A stretch of 64,000 nt of DNA. Origin: Streptomyces sp. PsTaAH-137. Its GTDB lineage: Bacteria; Actinomycetota; Actinomycetes; Streptomycetales; Streptomycetaceae. The stretch lies in contig NZ_QLLY01000015.1 of NCBI RefSeq assembly GCF_003259365.1, forward strand, positions 124,001 through 188,000. Reading direction: 5' to 3'. The position numbers and the translations under genes were made by a program. The first letter of the stretch is position 1; every line of letters starts with the position of its first letter. The notes under the pieces are model-generated. The model was given only the letters and a program-made list of their open reading frames with translations. It ran no database searches and was not told the origin of the DNA. Positions 35,306-43,702 of the stretch are shown piece by piece.

Positions 35306-35617
35306 ATGTCGACTCGTAGTCTCCGGCAGATGATCGTCGTGTTTGAGGACCACAGCGGCTATGTCGCCGTCCACCATGGCTGGGAGCGGTCCGTCGAAGG
35401 GGGAACCGCGCTCATGGCAGTGGCCGGCCTCTACGACCTTCTGGCGTCTGCCCGAGACGATGGAACCTCACACCTGCTCGCCACCGCTTCAGGGATGCCG
35501 GCCACGGTCGCCGACATCGATCAGGCCCTGGTGGAGATCGGTGAGTACGCCCAGGCCAAGGGGCTTGAACTGTCTCTGCGGGATGAGCCGCAGATGTGCG
35601 GTCGCGCCGGCGCGTGA
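35306..35617 (+). CDS. Small hypothetical protein
   Basis: Unknown protein of about 103 residues from ATG 35306, or 95 from ATG 35330 (MIVVFEDHSGYVAVHHGW). It has no signal peptide or membrane helix. The codon usage is typical from about 35330 onward. Ends with Cys-containing QMCGRAGA. No family recognised. It stands alone between the dha operon and a minus-strand small gene. Confidence 0.6.
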   Translation: MSTRSLRQMIVVFEDHSGYVAVHHGWERSVEGGTALMAVAGLYDLLASARDDGTSHLLATASGMPATVADIDQALVEIGEYAQAKGLELSLRDEPQMCGRAGA

Positions 35618-35689
35618 GGGGCACCCCCTCGCTGCGGCGCGGGCCACCCTGCGGACAGCCGGGTCGGACCGCGCCGATCCGCGAGCGGC

Positions 35690-35935
35690 CTACCTCTCCG
35701 GCCTCGGAGAGTGCCGGGCGACCTGCCGGAGTTCCTTCTCCACCTCGTGGTGGTCGAGCCCTTCGGCGGCGGCGTACTCGGTCACGGCCTCCTGCGCGCG
35801 TGCCGCGGCGTCGAACCACACGGCCCGCTGCTGCTCGCGCTCTCCATCGTCGAGGTGCTCGATCTTCCGGCCCTCGTCGTCGGCGGCGCGCTGCAATGCG
35901 ATCAGTTCCTCGGGTAGCTCCACGGGGCGGATCAT
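35690..35935 (-). CDS. Small acidic helical hypothetical protein
   Basis: An 81-residue protein beginning MIRPVELPEELIALQRAADD, rich in Glu, Ala and Arg and entirely helical in appearance. The sequence WFDAAARAQEAVTEYAAAEG looks like a conserved Streptomyces small protein, but I cannot name it. ATG 35935 has only a weak GGGGG upstream. The upstream extension of the frame does not look coding. Confidence 0.65.
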   Translation of the reverse strand: MIRPVELPEELIALQRAADDEGRKIEHLDDGEREQQRAVWFDAAARAQEAVTEYAAAEGLDHHEVEKELRQVARHSPRPER

Positions 35936-36158
35936 AAGCAGGCCCCCGGCGAACGGCGCAGGCGGCACGACGAAGCCATGGCCCGGATCACCGGGCGCGG
36001 CACCCTGGAACAGGAGAAAGCGCGCAGGGCTTATCAGGAATCTCCTGGTCGCACAGCACCCTTGGGACTGAGGCGTATCCGGTACATCGGCGTCTACCGT
36101 CAGGGTAGAACGCGGTTTGTGGGTGAAGACTCGACCGCTGCCGACCAAAGGGGAGATC

Positions 36159-36341
36159 ATGCTTGTCGCCATCGCGCTCATAGTCATCGGACTGCTGGTC
36201 ATCGCAGCCTTGCTGCTGATCCTGCGCCGCCGCGGCGGCGAGGGTGTGCGCGGACACGCGGAGAGCACCGCCCAGCTGCGCGGCCAGTCGGACGGCTGGT
36301 CCGACGGCAACTCCTTCCGTCAGAAGTCGGGACCTCAGTGA
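36159..36341 (+). CDS. Small single-pass membrane protein
   Basis: A 60-residue protein with one N-terminal transmembrane helix (LVAIALIVIGLLVIAALLLI), a basic RRRGG stop-transfer sequence and a polar tail (GQSDGWSDGNSFRQKS). ATG 36159 has AAAGGGGAG upstream, an excellent site. Small membrane proteins of this type are common in Streptomyces. Function unknown. Confidence 0.7.
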   Translation: MLVAIALIVIGLLVIAALLLILRRRGGEGVRGHAESTAQLRGQSDGWSDGNSFRQKSGPQ

Positions 36342-36435
36342 CCCCCGGGGACTGATACCGCTTCGTCGAAGGCGGTCCGGCGGGACAGGCGCGATCATGG
36401 GACTGGATCGACCGGACCGTTGAACAGGACATCCC

Positions 36436-36807
36436 ATGACTTTGCAGGAAGGCCAGCGGGTCAAGCTGGCCGCCGATCTCCGCCTGACCGACCCGATCGA
36501 GGTGTCCGGAGCGGTCATCGGCATCCTCTCCCTCGCCGCCGACACGGCAGGGACCGTTGAAGAAGTCGTCGAACACGTCCGCGAGGACGCCGACGTCCGC
36601 GAGTACGAGCGACTCAAGTCGCTGCTCGACTCCTACGGTGACGGAATGCCCCCGGAAAGCAGGAGGCAGTTGGAGGAGAAGGTCGGCGCACTGCATCCGG
36701 CGTGGGCCGCGTTCCAGGAACAGGGGCCACTGGTCACGGTGCAGGTCCGCTTCGACAACGGACTCATCCTGAGCGCGTCACCGCAGGACCTTTACGTCTC
36801 CGTGTGA
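36436..36807 (+). CDS. Hypothetical protein
   Basis: A 123-residue soluble protein beginning MTLQEGQRVKLAADLRLTDP. The first 50 residues and the last 35 (VTVQVRFDNGLILSASPQDL) look like beta-strands of an SH3-like barrel, with a helical insert between (REYERLKSLLDSYGDGMPPE). AGGA lies upstream of the ATG. No named family recognised. Confidence 0.7.
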   Translation: MTLQEGQRVKLAADLRLTDPIEVSGAVIGILSLAADTAGTVEEVVEHVREDADVREYERLKSLLDSYGDGMPPESRRQLEEKVGALHPAWAAFQEQGPLVTVQVRFDNGLILSASPQDLYVSV

Positions 36808-36810
36808 GCG

Positions 36811-37019
36811 GTGGCGTGGGCGCGCTCTCGCTACGTCACACGCTGCGCGTCCGGTGACGGCGAGCGAGTCGGGCTCCCGCGTCGCGATCCGGAAGGTCCG
36901 GACTGGTACTGCCCGGTCCGGATCACGGGCCATCCCGGTGTCAGCGAACGCGTGAAAGCGATCTTCTGAGTCGACTCGCCCTCGGGGAGAGCGACCTGAG
37001 ACTGACGCAGGTCTCGACC
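36811..37019 (+). pseudogene. Decayed small gene (in-frame stop plus frameshift)
   Basis: An open frame from GTG 36811 reads RYVTRCASGDGERVGLPRRD, GPDWYCPVRITGHPG, VSERVKAIF and stops at TGA 36967-36969. Beyond the stop the same frame gives VDS, and after a shift of frame at 36981 the text continues LGESDLRLTQVS. Small actinobacterial proteins I recall end in IxGVDSxQALxLG. The stop would be a GGA-to-TGA change, and a few codons are missing. I do not assign a function. An intact short gene ending at 36969 is possible. Confidence 0.4.
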
Positions 37020-37101
37020 ATCGACACGGCCCCGCGCGGTCATGAGGTAGCGCACAGCCGATCCCGGAGGGGTCTGGGGAGGCAGCCCGTAGGATGCCAC
37101 G

Positions 37102-37512
37102 GTGATCGATTTGCTGGATGAGGGGCCGTTCTTCCACGGCACAAAGGCCGATCTGAGGATCGGGGAACAGCTCAGGGCCGGATTCCGCTCCAACTATCGG
37201 CCCGAGATCGTGATGAACCACATCTATTTCACCGCGCTGCGCGACGGGGCCGGGCTGGCTGCCGAACTCGCCGCTGGTGACGGAGCGCCGCGTGTGTACG
37301 TCGTCGAGCCGACCGGCGAGTTCGAGAACGATCCGAACGTCACGGACAAGAAGTTCCCCGGGAATCCCACCCGCTCCTACCGCAGCAGGGAACCGCTGCG
37401 GGTCGTCGGCGAGGTCACCGACTGGGCTCGACAGACGCCCGAAGCGCTCCAGGTGTGGCGCGACCGGCTGGCAGCGATCCGCCGGGACGGCCGGGGAGAG
37501 ATCATCAACTAG
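37102..37512 (+). CDS. arr: NAD+-rifampin ADP-ribosyltransferase (Arr family)
   Basis: A 136-residue enzyme that inactivates rifamycins by ADP-ribosylation at the C23 hydroxyl. Family hallmarks are FFHGTKADLRIGEQL with GFRSNY, HIYFTA, VYVVEPTGEFENDPN and DKKFPGNPTRSYRSREPLR; these match known Arr proteins closely. GTG 37102 follows TAGGAT (37090-37095) by 6 bases, so the mRNA is probably leaderless. A conserved intrinsic resistance gene of actinomycetes; no rifamycin pathway is nearby. Confidence 0.94.
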   Translation: MIDLLDEGPFFHGTKADLRIGEQLRAGFRSNYRPEIVMNHIYFTALRDGAGLAAELAAGDGAPRVYVVEPTGEFENDPNVTDKKFPGNPTRSYRSREPLRVVGEVTDWARQTPEALQVWRDRLAAIRRDGRGEIIN

Positions 37513-37656
37513 GGGCAGTCGCGTCGGGGACCACACGCGAAGGGTGAGAGCCGGCCCCGGCCCAACGAGCTGCAGAATTCGCTTTCTCCGGTGAAGGCCA
37601 TGGCGTAACGTCGCGCTCTTCGCCGCTGGGCGGTGGAGTACCGGCAGGAGACTGTC

Positions 37657-38358
37657 ATGTCTGATCCGCAGCAGCGGCTGCAGCGCGCGTTGGACGCGCT
37701 GGACGAAGCGTTCGTACCGGCGCGGGACTTCGTCCTCGACGGATGCCTGTACTGCTACGGCGAGGCGGATGTCGCCGCACTGGCCGGGCCGCCGGAGGCG
37801 GTGCCCGACGACCTGGTGACGACCCCGCTGAGCGAGGTGCCCTCGCACTGGGACAAGCCGGAGGAGATGCTCCGCCGGATGGTGCCCCGGATCGCGCGGC
37901 TTCTGGTGCGAGGCGAGACGTACCTCGACGAAGGGCTGATCGGGACGCGGTTCGTCCAGGCCGACTGGACGGGGTGGCCCCCGGCGGAGACGGCCGCGCT
38001 GCGGGAGCTGTGGTCGGCCTGGTGGGCGGCGACGCTCGACCGGTACCCCGCGCCCATGCCGGCGCACGACGTACTGAACATCGTCACGGTCGTCACGGGT
38101 GCACTGAGCCCGTGGCTGGACGTGTGGGAGCACGCCCGTACTCCCAGCGCGGACAGGCATCTTGAGGAGCTTGTCGATCTGTGGTGCTTCGAGGACCAGC
38201 TGTCCGAGCTGAAGCTGGGCTTCTACGACGAGTACGACGCCACCCCGGAGTTGCTGCCGTGGGTGCTCGGCCACGGACGCACACGGATCGGACCGAGCTT
38301 CGTCGCGCAGTTGGACGAGCTGGAGCAGTACTCGTCGTACCTGAATCCGCCGGGGTGA
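37657..38358 (+). CDS. Hypothetical protein
   Basis: A 233-residue soluble protein beginning MSDPQQRLQRALDALDEAFV. Trp- and acid-rich helical segments (LRELWSAWWAATLDRYPAPM; LSPWLDVWEHARTPSADRHL) and a CLYCYGE motif near residue 42 are the notable points. ATG 37657 has AGGAG at 6 bases. I do not recognise the family. It is convergent with the Lon-WD40 gene, 32 bases away. Confidence 0.75.
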   Translation: MSDPQQRLQRALDALDEAFVPARDFVLDGCLYCYGEADVAALAGPPEAVPDDLVTTPLSEVPSHWDKPEEMLRRMVPRIARLLVRGETYLDEGLIGTRFVQADWTGWPPAETAALRELWSAWWAATLDRYPAPMPAHDVLNIVTVVTGALSPWLDVWEHARTPSADRHLEELVDLWCFEDQLSELKLGFYDEYDATPELLPWVLGHGRTRIGPSFVAQLDELEQYSSYLNPPG

Positions 38359-38390
38359 CGGAACGAGGGCGGGCACGAATCGCGGAACCC

Positions 38391-41300
38391 TCACTCGTCC
38401 GGGCAGGCCGGATGCCACTCGGCGTCCTCGGCGTACCGGGCGAGTTCGGCGCGTGTGAGGCCCCGGTCGGTGGCCGCGCAGGCCGCGGTCACGGGGGCCT
38501 TGGCCGCCGTGACCGTTTCCGTCGCGTTCCGCTCGGCGAAGTTGGAGTAGCCCATCAGCACGCGACCCGGCTGGAGCGCGAGAGCCTCGGGCCACTCGCC
38601 GAACCCGGCCTTGCCGACGGACACCGGCTCCATCCCCTTGCGGAGGAACCAGACAGTCAGGTTCTTGTACGAGCGGCTCACCCCGAGCGCGCCCCATGAG
38701 CCCTCCGCGACGACGTCCATGTCGTGCACGCCCTTGGGGACCGGCAGGTTGTCGGCGCTCCGTGGTGCCGCGTCGCCGTCCAAGGTCCATCCCTTCGTGC
38801 CGGTGCGGAGCGTGTGGCCGTCCTCGCTGAACACGAGGCGGCCCGACCCCGCTCCCTTTTTGATCACGTGCGTTCTGACCGGATCTCCCGTTCCCGACAG
38901 GTCCCACACCGCCAGACCGGCCGCTCCGCCGTCCAGGACGAGCGTTCTGCCGTCGGGGGAGAGGACCCCTTCGCGCGGGTCGGGGGCGTCGGCCGAGGCG
39001 GACACGGAGGAGACGGAGGCCGCGGGCGAATCCGGAAGTGTGACCGTCGAGGCGATGTCGTACTCCTCGGGTCCCGCGCCGTCTCCGGGGATGTTGCCGG
39101 GTGTCGGTGTGCCGGGTGGGGGCGTTTCGTACTCTTCGGGTCCTGCGCCGTCTCCGGGGATGTCGCCCGGCGTCGGCGTTCCGGGCCCGTCGGTCACCGG
39201 TCGCGCGGCACCCTTCGAGAGGCGGTGCGCCTTCCCGGCCCGCGTGCCGTCGGCGTTCACGTGCCAGACCAACGCCTCTCCCTTGCCGGGCAGATCGGCG
39301 ACCACGGTCCTGCCGTCCGGTGTGACCAGAAAGGCGTCGATCCCACCGGTCGCGTACCCGGAACCGTCCGCGCTCGGACCGGAGGCCTCCTGCGCGATGT
39401 CGGCGGGCAGTTCGAGCGTCGCATCGAGCTTGCGCGGGTGCTTGCGGTCGCTGACGTCCCACAGCGAGGCGACTCCCTGACGCAGGACCGCGAGCCGGGT
39501 GGCGTCCCGGTCGATTCCCAGGGCGTCGGCGGGCTCAGGCAGCGTGGCCAGGACGCGGTACGGGGGTCCGGAGGACGTGTCGAGCAGGACGGTCTCCTGT
39601 TCCTGCTGCTGGGTTCCGGACAGGTACTGGGTGGCGGCGAGCACCGATGCTCCGGCGGCGAAGGCGTGGGCCTTGAGCGAGCGTGGCGGATCCGCCACGG
39701 TGGCCGTGGAGATGTCGTCGACGGCCCAGAACCGCACGGTGCCGTCGTCCCCGCGCACCGCGAGACGTGACCCGTCGGGGTTGTACGCGAACAGCGGCGC
39801 CGACTCCTCGGTGACCGGGGCCGTCGACACCCGTCCGGGCTTCGTCCGCAGGACGGTGCCGGTGCCGAGGAGAATCACGCCGTCCTCGTCGACCGCCGCG
39901 CCCACGCTGTGCGGGCCGGGCACCATCCGCATCATTCCGCGCGAGGTCTCCTCGAGCACCGCCTTCCCGCCGGCGCCGCCCGAGTCCAGCCGCCACATCC
40001 GCACGAACTTGTTCCCCGCGCCCACGGAGGCCGCCAGAGGATGCGTCGTCGTGCTGTAGAGGATGTCGCCGAAATCCTCGTCGACGCCGAAGTCCAGGTC
40101 GCTCGTGGGATTGATGTCCCCTCCGGGCCTCGGGTCGTCCGCACCGGCGGACACCCCCGGATTGAAGGTGTACGCAGTGGGAAGCGCGGCCTTCGCGGCG
40201 TCGTGCACCCGGATCGTGGTGCCGTCGGTGACCGCCACCAGCTTGCCCGAGTGATTGACCGTCACGGAGCCGAGTTCGCTGCCCTCCTCGCGCGAGTAGC
40301 CCGCGAACCGGCCCGTCCGCCGGGGCGCCGCAGGATCCGTCACGTCGTACACCCTCAGTTCCTGGGACTTCTCCCCGTCGGCGTCCGCCGCGCCAGTGGG
40401 ACCCAGGACGGCGAGAGTCCGTCCGTCGCCGCTGACGGCCGCGCGCAGCACCTGTCCGCCGGGCAGCGTGCCGAGACGGCGCGGGTGCGCCGGGTCGGCG
40501 AAACTCCACAGGTCGGCCCGGTGGCCGGTGGTGCCGATGAGCACGGTCGAGCCGCCGGGCGCGGTCAGGGGAAGCAGGACCGGGACGGGGTCCACGCGGT
40601 ACGAGTCGGTGTCCGGGCCGTCGTCGCGTGGCGTGGACGCGGTCGCCGTCTTCTTGCGCGTCACCGCGTCCCACACGGTGACGCGGTCCTTCGTCCGGGT
40701 GAGGAACGTGCGTCCACCGCGCGTGTAGGCGATCGCCTCCGGCGCACCCCCTGCCCCTGCGGCGGGGATCTCGCCCCGGTAGCGGGTCTCCAGAAGAATG
40801 CGCAGCATGGCGTCGCGGGCGGTGCCGCTGGCGTCGATGCGGTGGGCCGTCAGGGCCAGCCGCAGGGCCTTCGCAGGGTCGGAGTCCTGGACCGAGGCGG
40901 CTTCGTTGAGCAGGCTGCGCGCCTGTTTCTGCCGCGCCTCGGCTCTGGCGTTCTGCCGCTGCTCGTAGGCGAGGTACGAAGCGAGGACCAGTCCCGTGAC
41001 GAGCAGGGGACCGAGTACGAGGGCCAGGGTCTTCCAGCCGAACCTGCGGACATGGCGCGCGGCCCGCTGCACGTCGCCTGCGGTTCTGATCTCAGGACCG
41101 CCGGGGCGTTCGGCAGCGGCGCCCTGGGCCTCGGCACCGTCGCGCCCTGCGACGACGAGGATCTTGACGCCGTCGGCGGCGCCCACCTTCGCGCGGATGC
41201 CGGTCACGGACTCCAGCTGCCCGCCGGGGGTGACGGCCGCGCTGACGGCGTTCGACGGGGTGACGAAGCGGAGTGTGAGACGGCTCGTCAAGGGCCGGGC

Positions 41301-42308
41301 GAGTTCGTGCAGCAGCACCGCGAAGGCCGCGCCGAGGGAGGGACCGGCGATCCGGTGCCGCGCTCCGTCCCTGACCGCCTGCTCGGAGGAATCCTCGACG
41401 GCGGAGAGCGACCACAGTACGGTGCCGGTCAGTCTGCCGCCGGCCGCCTGCCACGCGTTGCCGAGGGCCTCGGTGAACGGCTCGTCCGCCGTGAACAGCG
41501 TCATCGTCGCGGGGTCCGGTACGAGACAGTGCGGACCGCCTCGCATGACCGTCAGCGAGAGGCGTCCGGAGAACCCGACGCCGTTGAGTTCGTACAGTGT
41601 CCGTACTCTCGCCGGTTTGCGGGTCCTGCCCGGCAGCCGTCCCAGTGCGATCCTGCACAGGGCCAGGGCGACGGCCGTGACCGCGACCGACGCCTCACAG
41701 CCCGGGGCACCGTCCGCGGCATCCCCCGTGCTCCTCTCACCACCGGTCCAGCCTGTCGTCCGCGCGAGCCGCGCCAACGCGCGCTCCAACGAGGCGTCGC
41801 CCTCGGCGAGTTGCCCCGGTGTCCACGGACCCGCCAGGCCGTGCGGGGACGCGCCCGACGACTCGTACCAGGCAAGGGCCACCGCGAGGCGGCCGGGGTC
41901 CGGATCGGGGTCGACCAGCTCCAGGGCGAGCCCGGCCTGGACCCGCACCGCGTGCAGGCCCGCCCACTCTCTTCGGCCGAACACCCTGAGTCCGGACACC
42001 TCGTTGAGCCTGCGCACCAGATCCGCGGGGGACTGGTGGCCGGTGAGCCCGCCGAGCCGGTCGTGCAGCTCGCTTTCGCCGGCGTACAGACTGCGCAGCT
42101 TGGCCGTGTCGCCGCCCTTCACCAGTCGGCCCAGCCAGGGCAGGAGCACGGAGCGTTCGCCGTACAGCGGTGCGCACACGGCGTCCGAGTCGGCGAGGTC
42201 CAGGGTGGGGTCCGGGTCGGTGCGGAGCGCGAGGTCGAGCTTGCCGAGGAACTCCTCCTTCGTCCGGTCCTCGTCCTGCTCCCGCCCCGAGCGCGACAGA
42301 ATCGCCAT
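38391..42308 (-). CDS. Lon-like Ser/Lys protease - transmembrane - WD40-type propeller protein
   Basis: A 1305-residue multidomain protein. Residues 1-230 are an unknown mostly helical domain. Residues about 235-390 read as an S16/Lon-like protease: GPSLGAAFAVLL carries Ser324 and TGIRAKVGAA carries Lys374, aligning with the GPSAG and GGLKEK dyad of Lon. One transmembrane helix lies at about 426-446 (LALVLGPLLVTGLVLASYLA). A helical linker (DSDPAKALRLALTAHRID) typical of Streptomyces WD40 proteins follows. Then comes a long beta-propeller (about 520-1300) with VTVWDAV, VRFWAVD and similar strands. No ATPase domain is present. ATG 42308 has AAGGGGAG upstream and lies 5 bases after the previous stop. 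Last gene of a four-gene run. Confidence 0.85.
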   Translation of the reverse strand: MAILSRSGREQDEDRTKEEFLGKLDLALRTDPDPTLDLADSDAVCAPLYGERSVLLPWLGRLVKGGDTAKLRSLYAGESELHDRLGGLTGHQSPADLVRRLNEVSGLRVFGRREWAGLHAVRVQAGLALELVDPDPDPGRLAVALAWYESSGASPHGLAGPWTPGQLAEGDASLERALARLARTTGWTGGERSTGDAADGAPGCEASVAVTAVALALCRIALGRLPGRTRKPARVRTLYELNGVGFSGRLSLTVMRGGPHCLVPDPATMTLFTADEPFTEALGNAWQAAGGRLTGTVLWSLSAVEDSSEQAVRDGARHRIAGPSLGAAFAVLLHELARPLTSRLTLRFVTPSNAVSAAVTPGGQLESVTGIRAKVGAADGVKILVVAGRDGAEAQGAAAERPGGPEIRTAGDVQRAARHVRRFGWKTLALVLGPLLVTGLVLASYLAYEQRQNARAEARQKQARSLLNEAASVQDSDPAKALRLALTAHRIDASGTARDAMLRILLETRYRGEIPAAGAGGAPEAIAYTRGGRTFLTRTKDRVTVWDAVTRKKTATASTPRDDGPDTDSYRVDPVPVLLPLTAPGGSTVLIGTTGHRADLWSFADPAHPRRLGTLPGGQVLRAAVSGDGRTLAVLGPTGAADADGEKSQELRVYDVTDPAAPRRTGRFAGYSREEGSELGSVTVNHSGKLVAVTDGTTIRVHDAAKAALPTAYTFNPGVSAGADDPRPGGDINPTSDLDFGVDEDFGDILYSTTTHPLAASVGAGNKFVRMWRLDSGGAGGKAVLEETSRGMMRMVPGPHSVGAAVDEDGVILLGTGTVLRTKPGRVSTAPVTEESAPLFAYNPDGSRLAVRGDDGTVRFWAVDDISTATVADPPRSLKAHAFAAGASVLAATQYLSGTQQQEQETVLLDTSSGPPYRVLATLPEPADALGIDRDATRLAVLRQGVASLWDVSDRKHPRKLDATLELPADIAQEASGPSADGSGYATGGIDAFLVTPDGRTVVADLPGKGEALVWHVNADGTRAGKAHRLSKGAARPVTDGPGTPTPGDIPGDGAGPEEYETPPPGTPTPGNIPGDGAGPEEYDIASTVTLPDSPAASVSSVSASADAPDPREGVLSPDGRTLVLDGGAAGLAVWDLSGTGDPVRTHVIKKGAGSGRLVFSEDGHTLRTGTKGWTLDGDAAPRSADNLPVPKGVHDMDVVAEGSWGALGVSRSYKNLTVWFLRKGMEPVSVGKAGFGEWPEALALQPGRVLMGYSNFAERNATETVTAAKAPVTAACAATDRGLTRAELARYAEDAEWHPACPDE

Positions 42309-42313
42309 GCCTC

Positions 42314-43702
42314 TCACTCCCCTTCGCCGTCCACCGCGTCCTCCACGGCACGCCGTACCGGATGGCCCGCGGTGAGGTCCGCCACGAGGTCCAGCCAGGC
42401 CGTCCGGTCGGAGGAGCGCGCCAGGCACGCCTGCGTGGCCCGGACCACGGCCGGATCGAGCGAGGGCACGTCGGCGCGGCCCAGCGGCGGACCCGACTGG
42501 TCGGCCGTGACCACATCCGGCGCTCCCTCCGCCACGGTCAGCACCAGGGCCCCGGCGCGTCCGCGGCTGCCCGCGCGCAGCAGTACGTACGCGTCCGTCG
42601 CCTCGGTCGCCCCGGTGATGCGCACCGGGAGCAGCAGCACGTCCCCGTACCCGTCGGACAGCAGGCGGTCGTACGTGTCGTCCCGGGGCGTCGCGGCCGC
42701 GACGTACATGCTGTTGTCGGAGGCGAGGGTGAGGGTGAGGGTGAAAGTCTCCCGCGCCACCGTTTCCCGGATGCGCTGCGGCTCGTCGGCGGCGGCGGGC
42801 GCGAACCAGGACCGCAGGCTCGCCGGCTCCCCGTACCTCAGCGCCCCCCACACGACCCCGCCGGTCCGGCTCGCTGTGCCCGGGGGGCCGTCGGCGTCCA
42901 AGGGCTCGGGTGCGGCTCGGGCGAGCCGGTCGACGGCCAGTTCGGACGTGCTGGACAGGAAGGGGTCCGCCCGGCCGACGGCCCCCAGAAGCTCCGTCAG
43001 CCGCTCTCGGGTCCGCTCCGGGATCCGGCCGGTCGCGGCCCCCGCGAGGCGTGTGCACAGAGTGGTCGTCGCCACCCGCCGCACCTCGGTGTCGCCCGCG
43101 TGCAGGGCCGCGTCGAGTTGTTCCAGAGCGGCGGTGAACCGGGACCCGGCGGGCGAGAAGTAGTGCCGAAGCCGCACGGTCCCGGCTGCTTCGGTTCCGC
43201 CCGGCGCGGGGTGGTCTCCCGCACCCTCTATCGCCGCGCGCACCCGGGCGGCCAGCCGGTCCACCCGCTCCCACGGCAGGATGTGGAAGCACTCCGGCAC
43301 CGGCCGCCCCTCGGCCGTCATCCGGTCGAGCAGGCTGAACCGCAGCCCGGGGTCGGCGGCCCGCAGCTCTTCGGCCTCCGCCGGTTCCCATCGGTCGGCC
43401 GGCCAGCGCCGTTCGAGCGCCGCGACGGTGCGAGCGACCTCGGGACCGGCGGGCAAGGGCTGCCCCAGGTCATCGAGTTCGAACACCGCGCTCCCGGTCG
43501 CCGGTTCGCTCAGGGCGAGTGCGTGCCCGTCTCCGTCAAGGGGCAGTGCGACGCGCTGCCATCCGGAGGCGAAGCGCGGCAGGCTCCGGGCGTCGGTGCG
43601 CTCGTCGCCTTCGTTGAGGGGGCCCACCGGTGTCCAGCCCCCGCCGGAGGTGGAGACGGCGGCGCGTACCCAGGACGTCAGAGGGCGGTGTACGACGGTC
43701 AT
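42314..43702 (-). CDS. Unknown 462-residue protein of the Lon-WD40 operon
   Basis: I recognise no known domain. The N-terminal half has strand-like stretches (WQRVALPLDGDGHALALSEP) and a Trp-rich helix (ALERRWPADRWEPAEAEELR). The middle is helical (RRVATTTLCTRLAGAATGRI). The C-terminal 150 residues look beta-rich (ETFTLTLTLASDNSMYVAAA; LLLPVRITGATEATDAYVLL). No membrane segment or signal peptide. Its ATG overlaps the stop of the nucleotidyltransferase gene (ATGA) and the Lon-WD40 gene starts 5 bases after its stop, so the three are translationally coupled and probably act together. Confidence 0.8.
   Translation of the reverse strand: MTVVHRPLTSWVRAAVSTSGGGWTPVGPLNEGDERTDARSLPRFASGWQRVALPLDGDGHALALSEPATGSAVFELDDLGQPLPAGPEVARTVAALERRWPADRWEPAEAEELRAADPGLRFSLLDRMTAEGRPVPECFHILPWERVDRLAARVRAAIEGAGDHPAPGGTEAAGTVRLRHYFSPAGSRFTAALEQLDAALHAGDTEVRRVATTTLCTRLAGAATGRIPERTRERLTELLGAVGRADPFLSSTSELAVDRLARAAPEPLDADGPPGTASRTGGVVWGALRYGEPASLRSWFAPAAADEPQRIRETVARETFTLTLTLASDNSMYVAAATPRDDTYDRLLSDGYGDVLLLPVRITGATEATDAYVLLRAGSRGRAGALVLTVAEGAPDVVTADQSGPPLGRADVPSLDPAVVRATQACLARSSDRTAWLDLVADLTAGHPVRRAVEDAVDGEGE

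Noticed and set aside
36831..37193. Minus-strand 120-codon ORF over the arr upstream region
   Set aside because: It overlaps the arr start and the plus-strand remnant; its translation is Ser/Arg/Pro-rich with no recognisable domain.
42309..43391. N-terminal extension of the Lon-WD40 frame by 361 codons
   Set aside because: The extension overlaps the 462-residue gene in another frame and reads as Arg/Gly/Ala-rich text; ATG 42308 has a good ribosome site and fits operon spacing.
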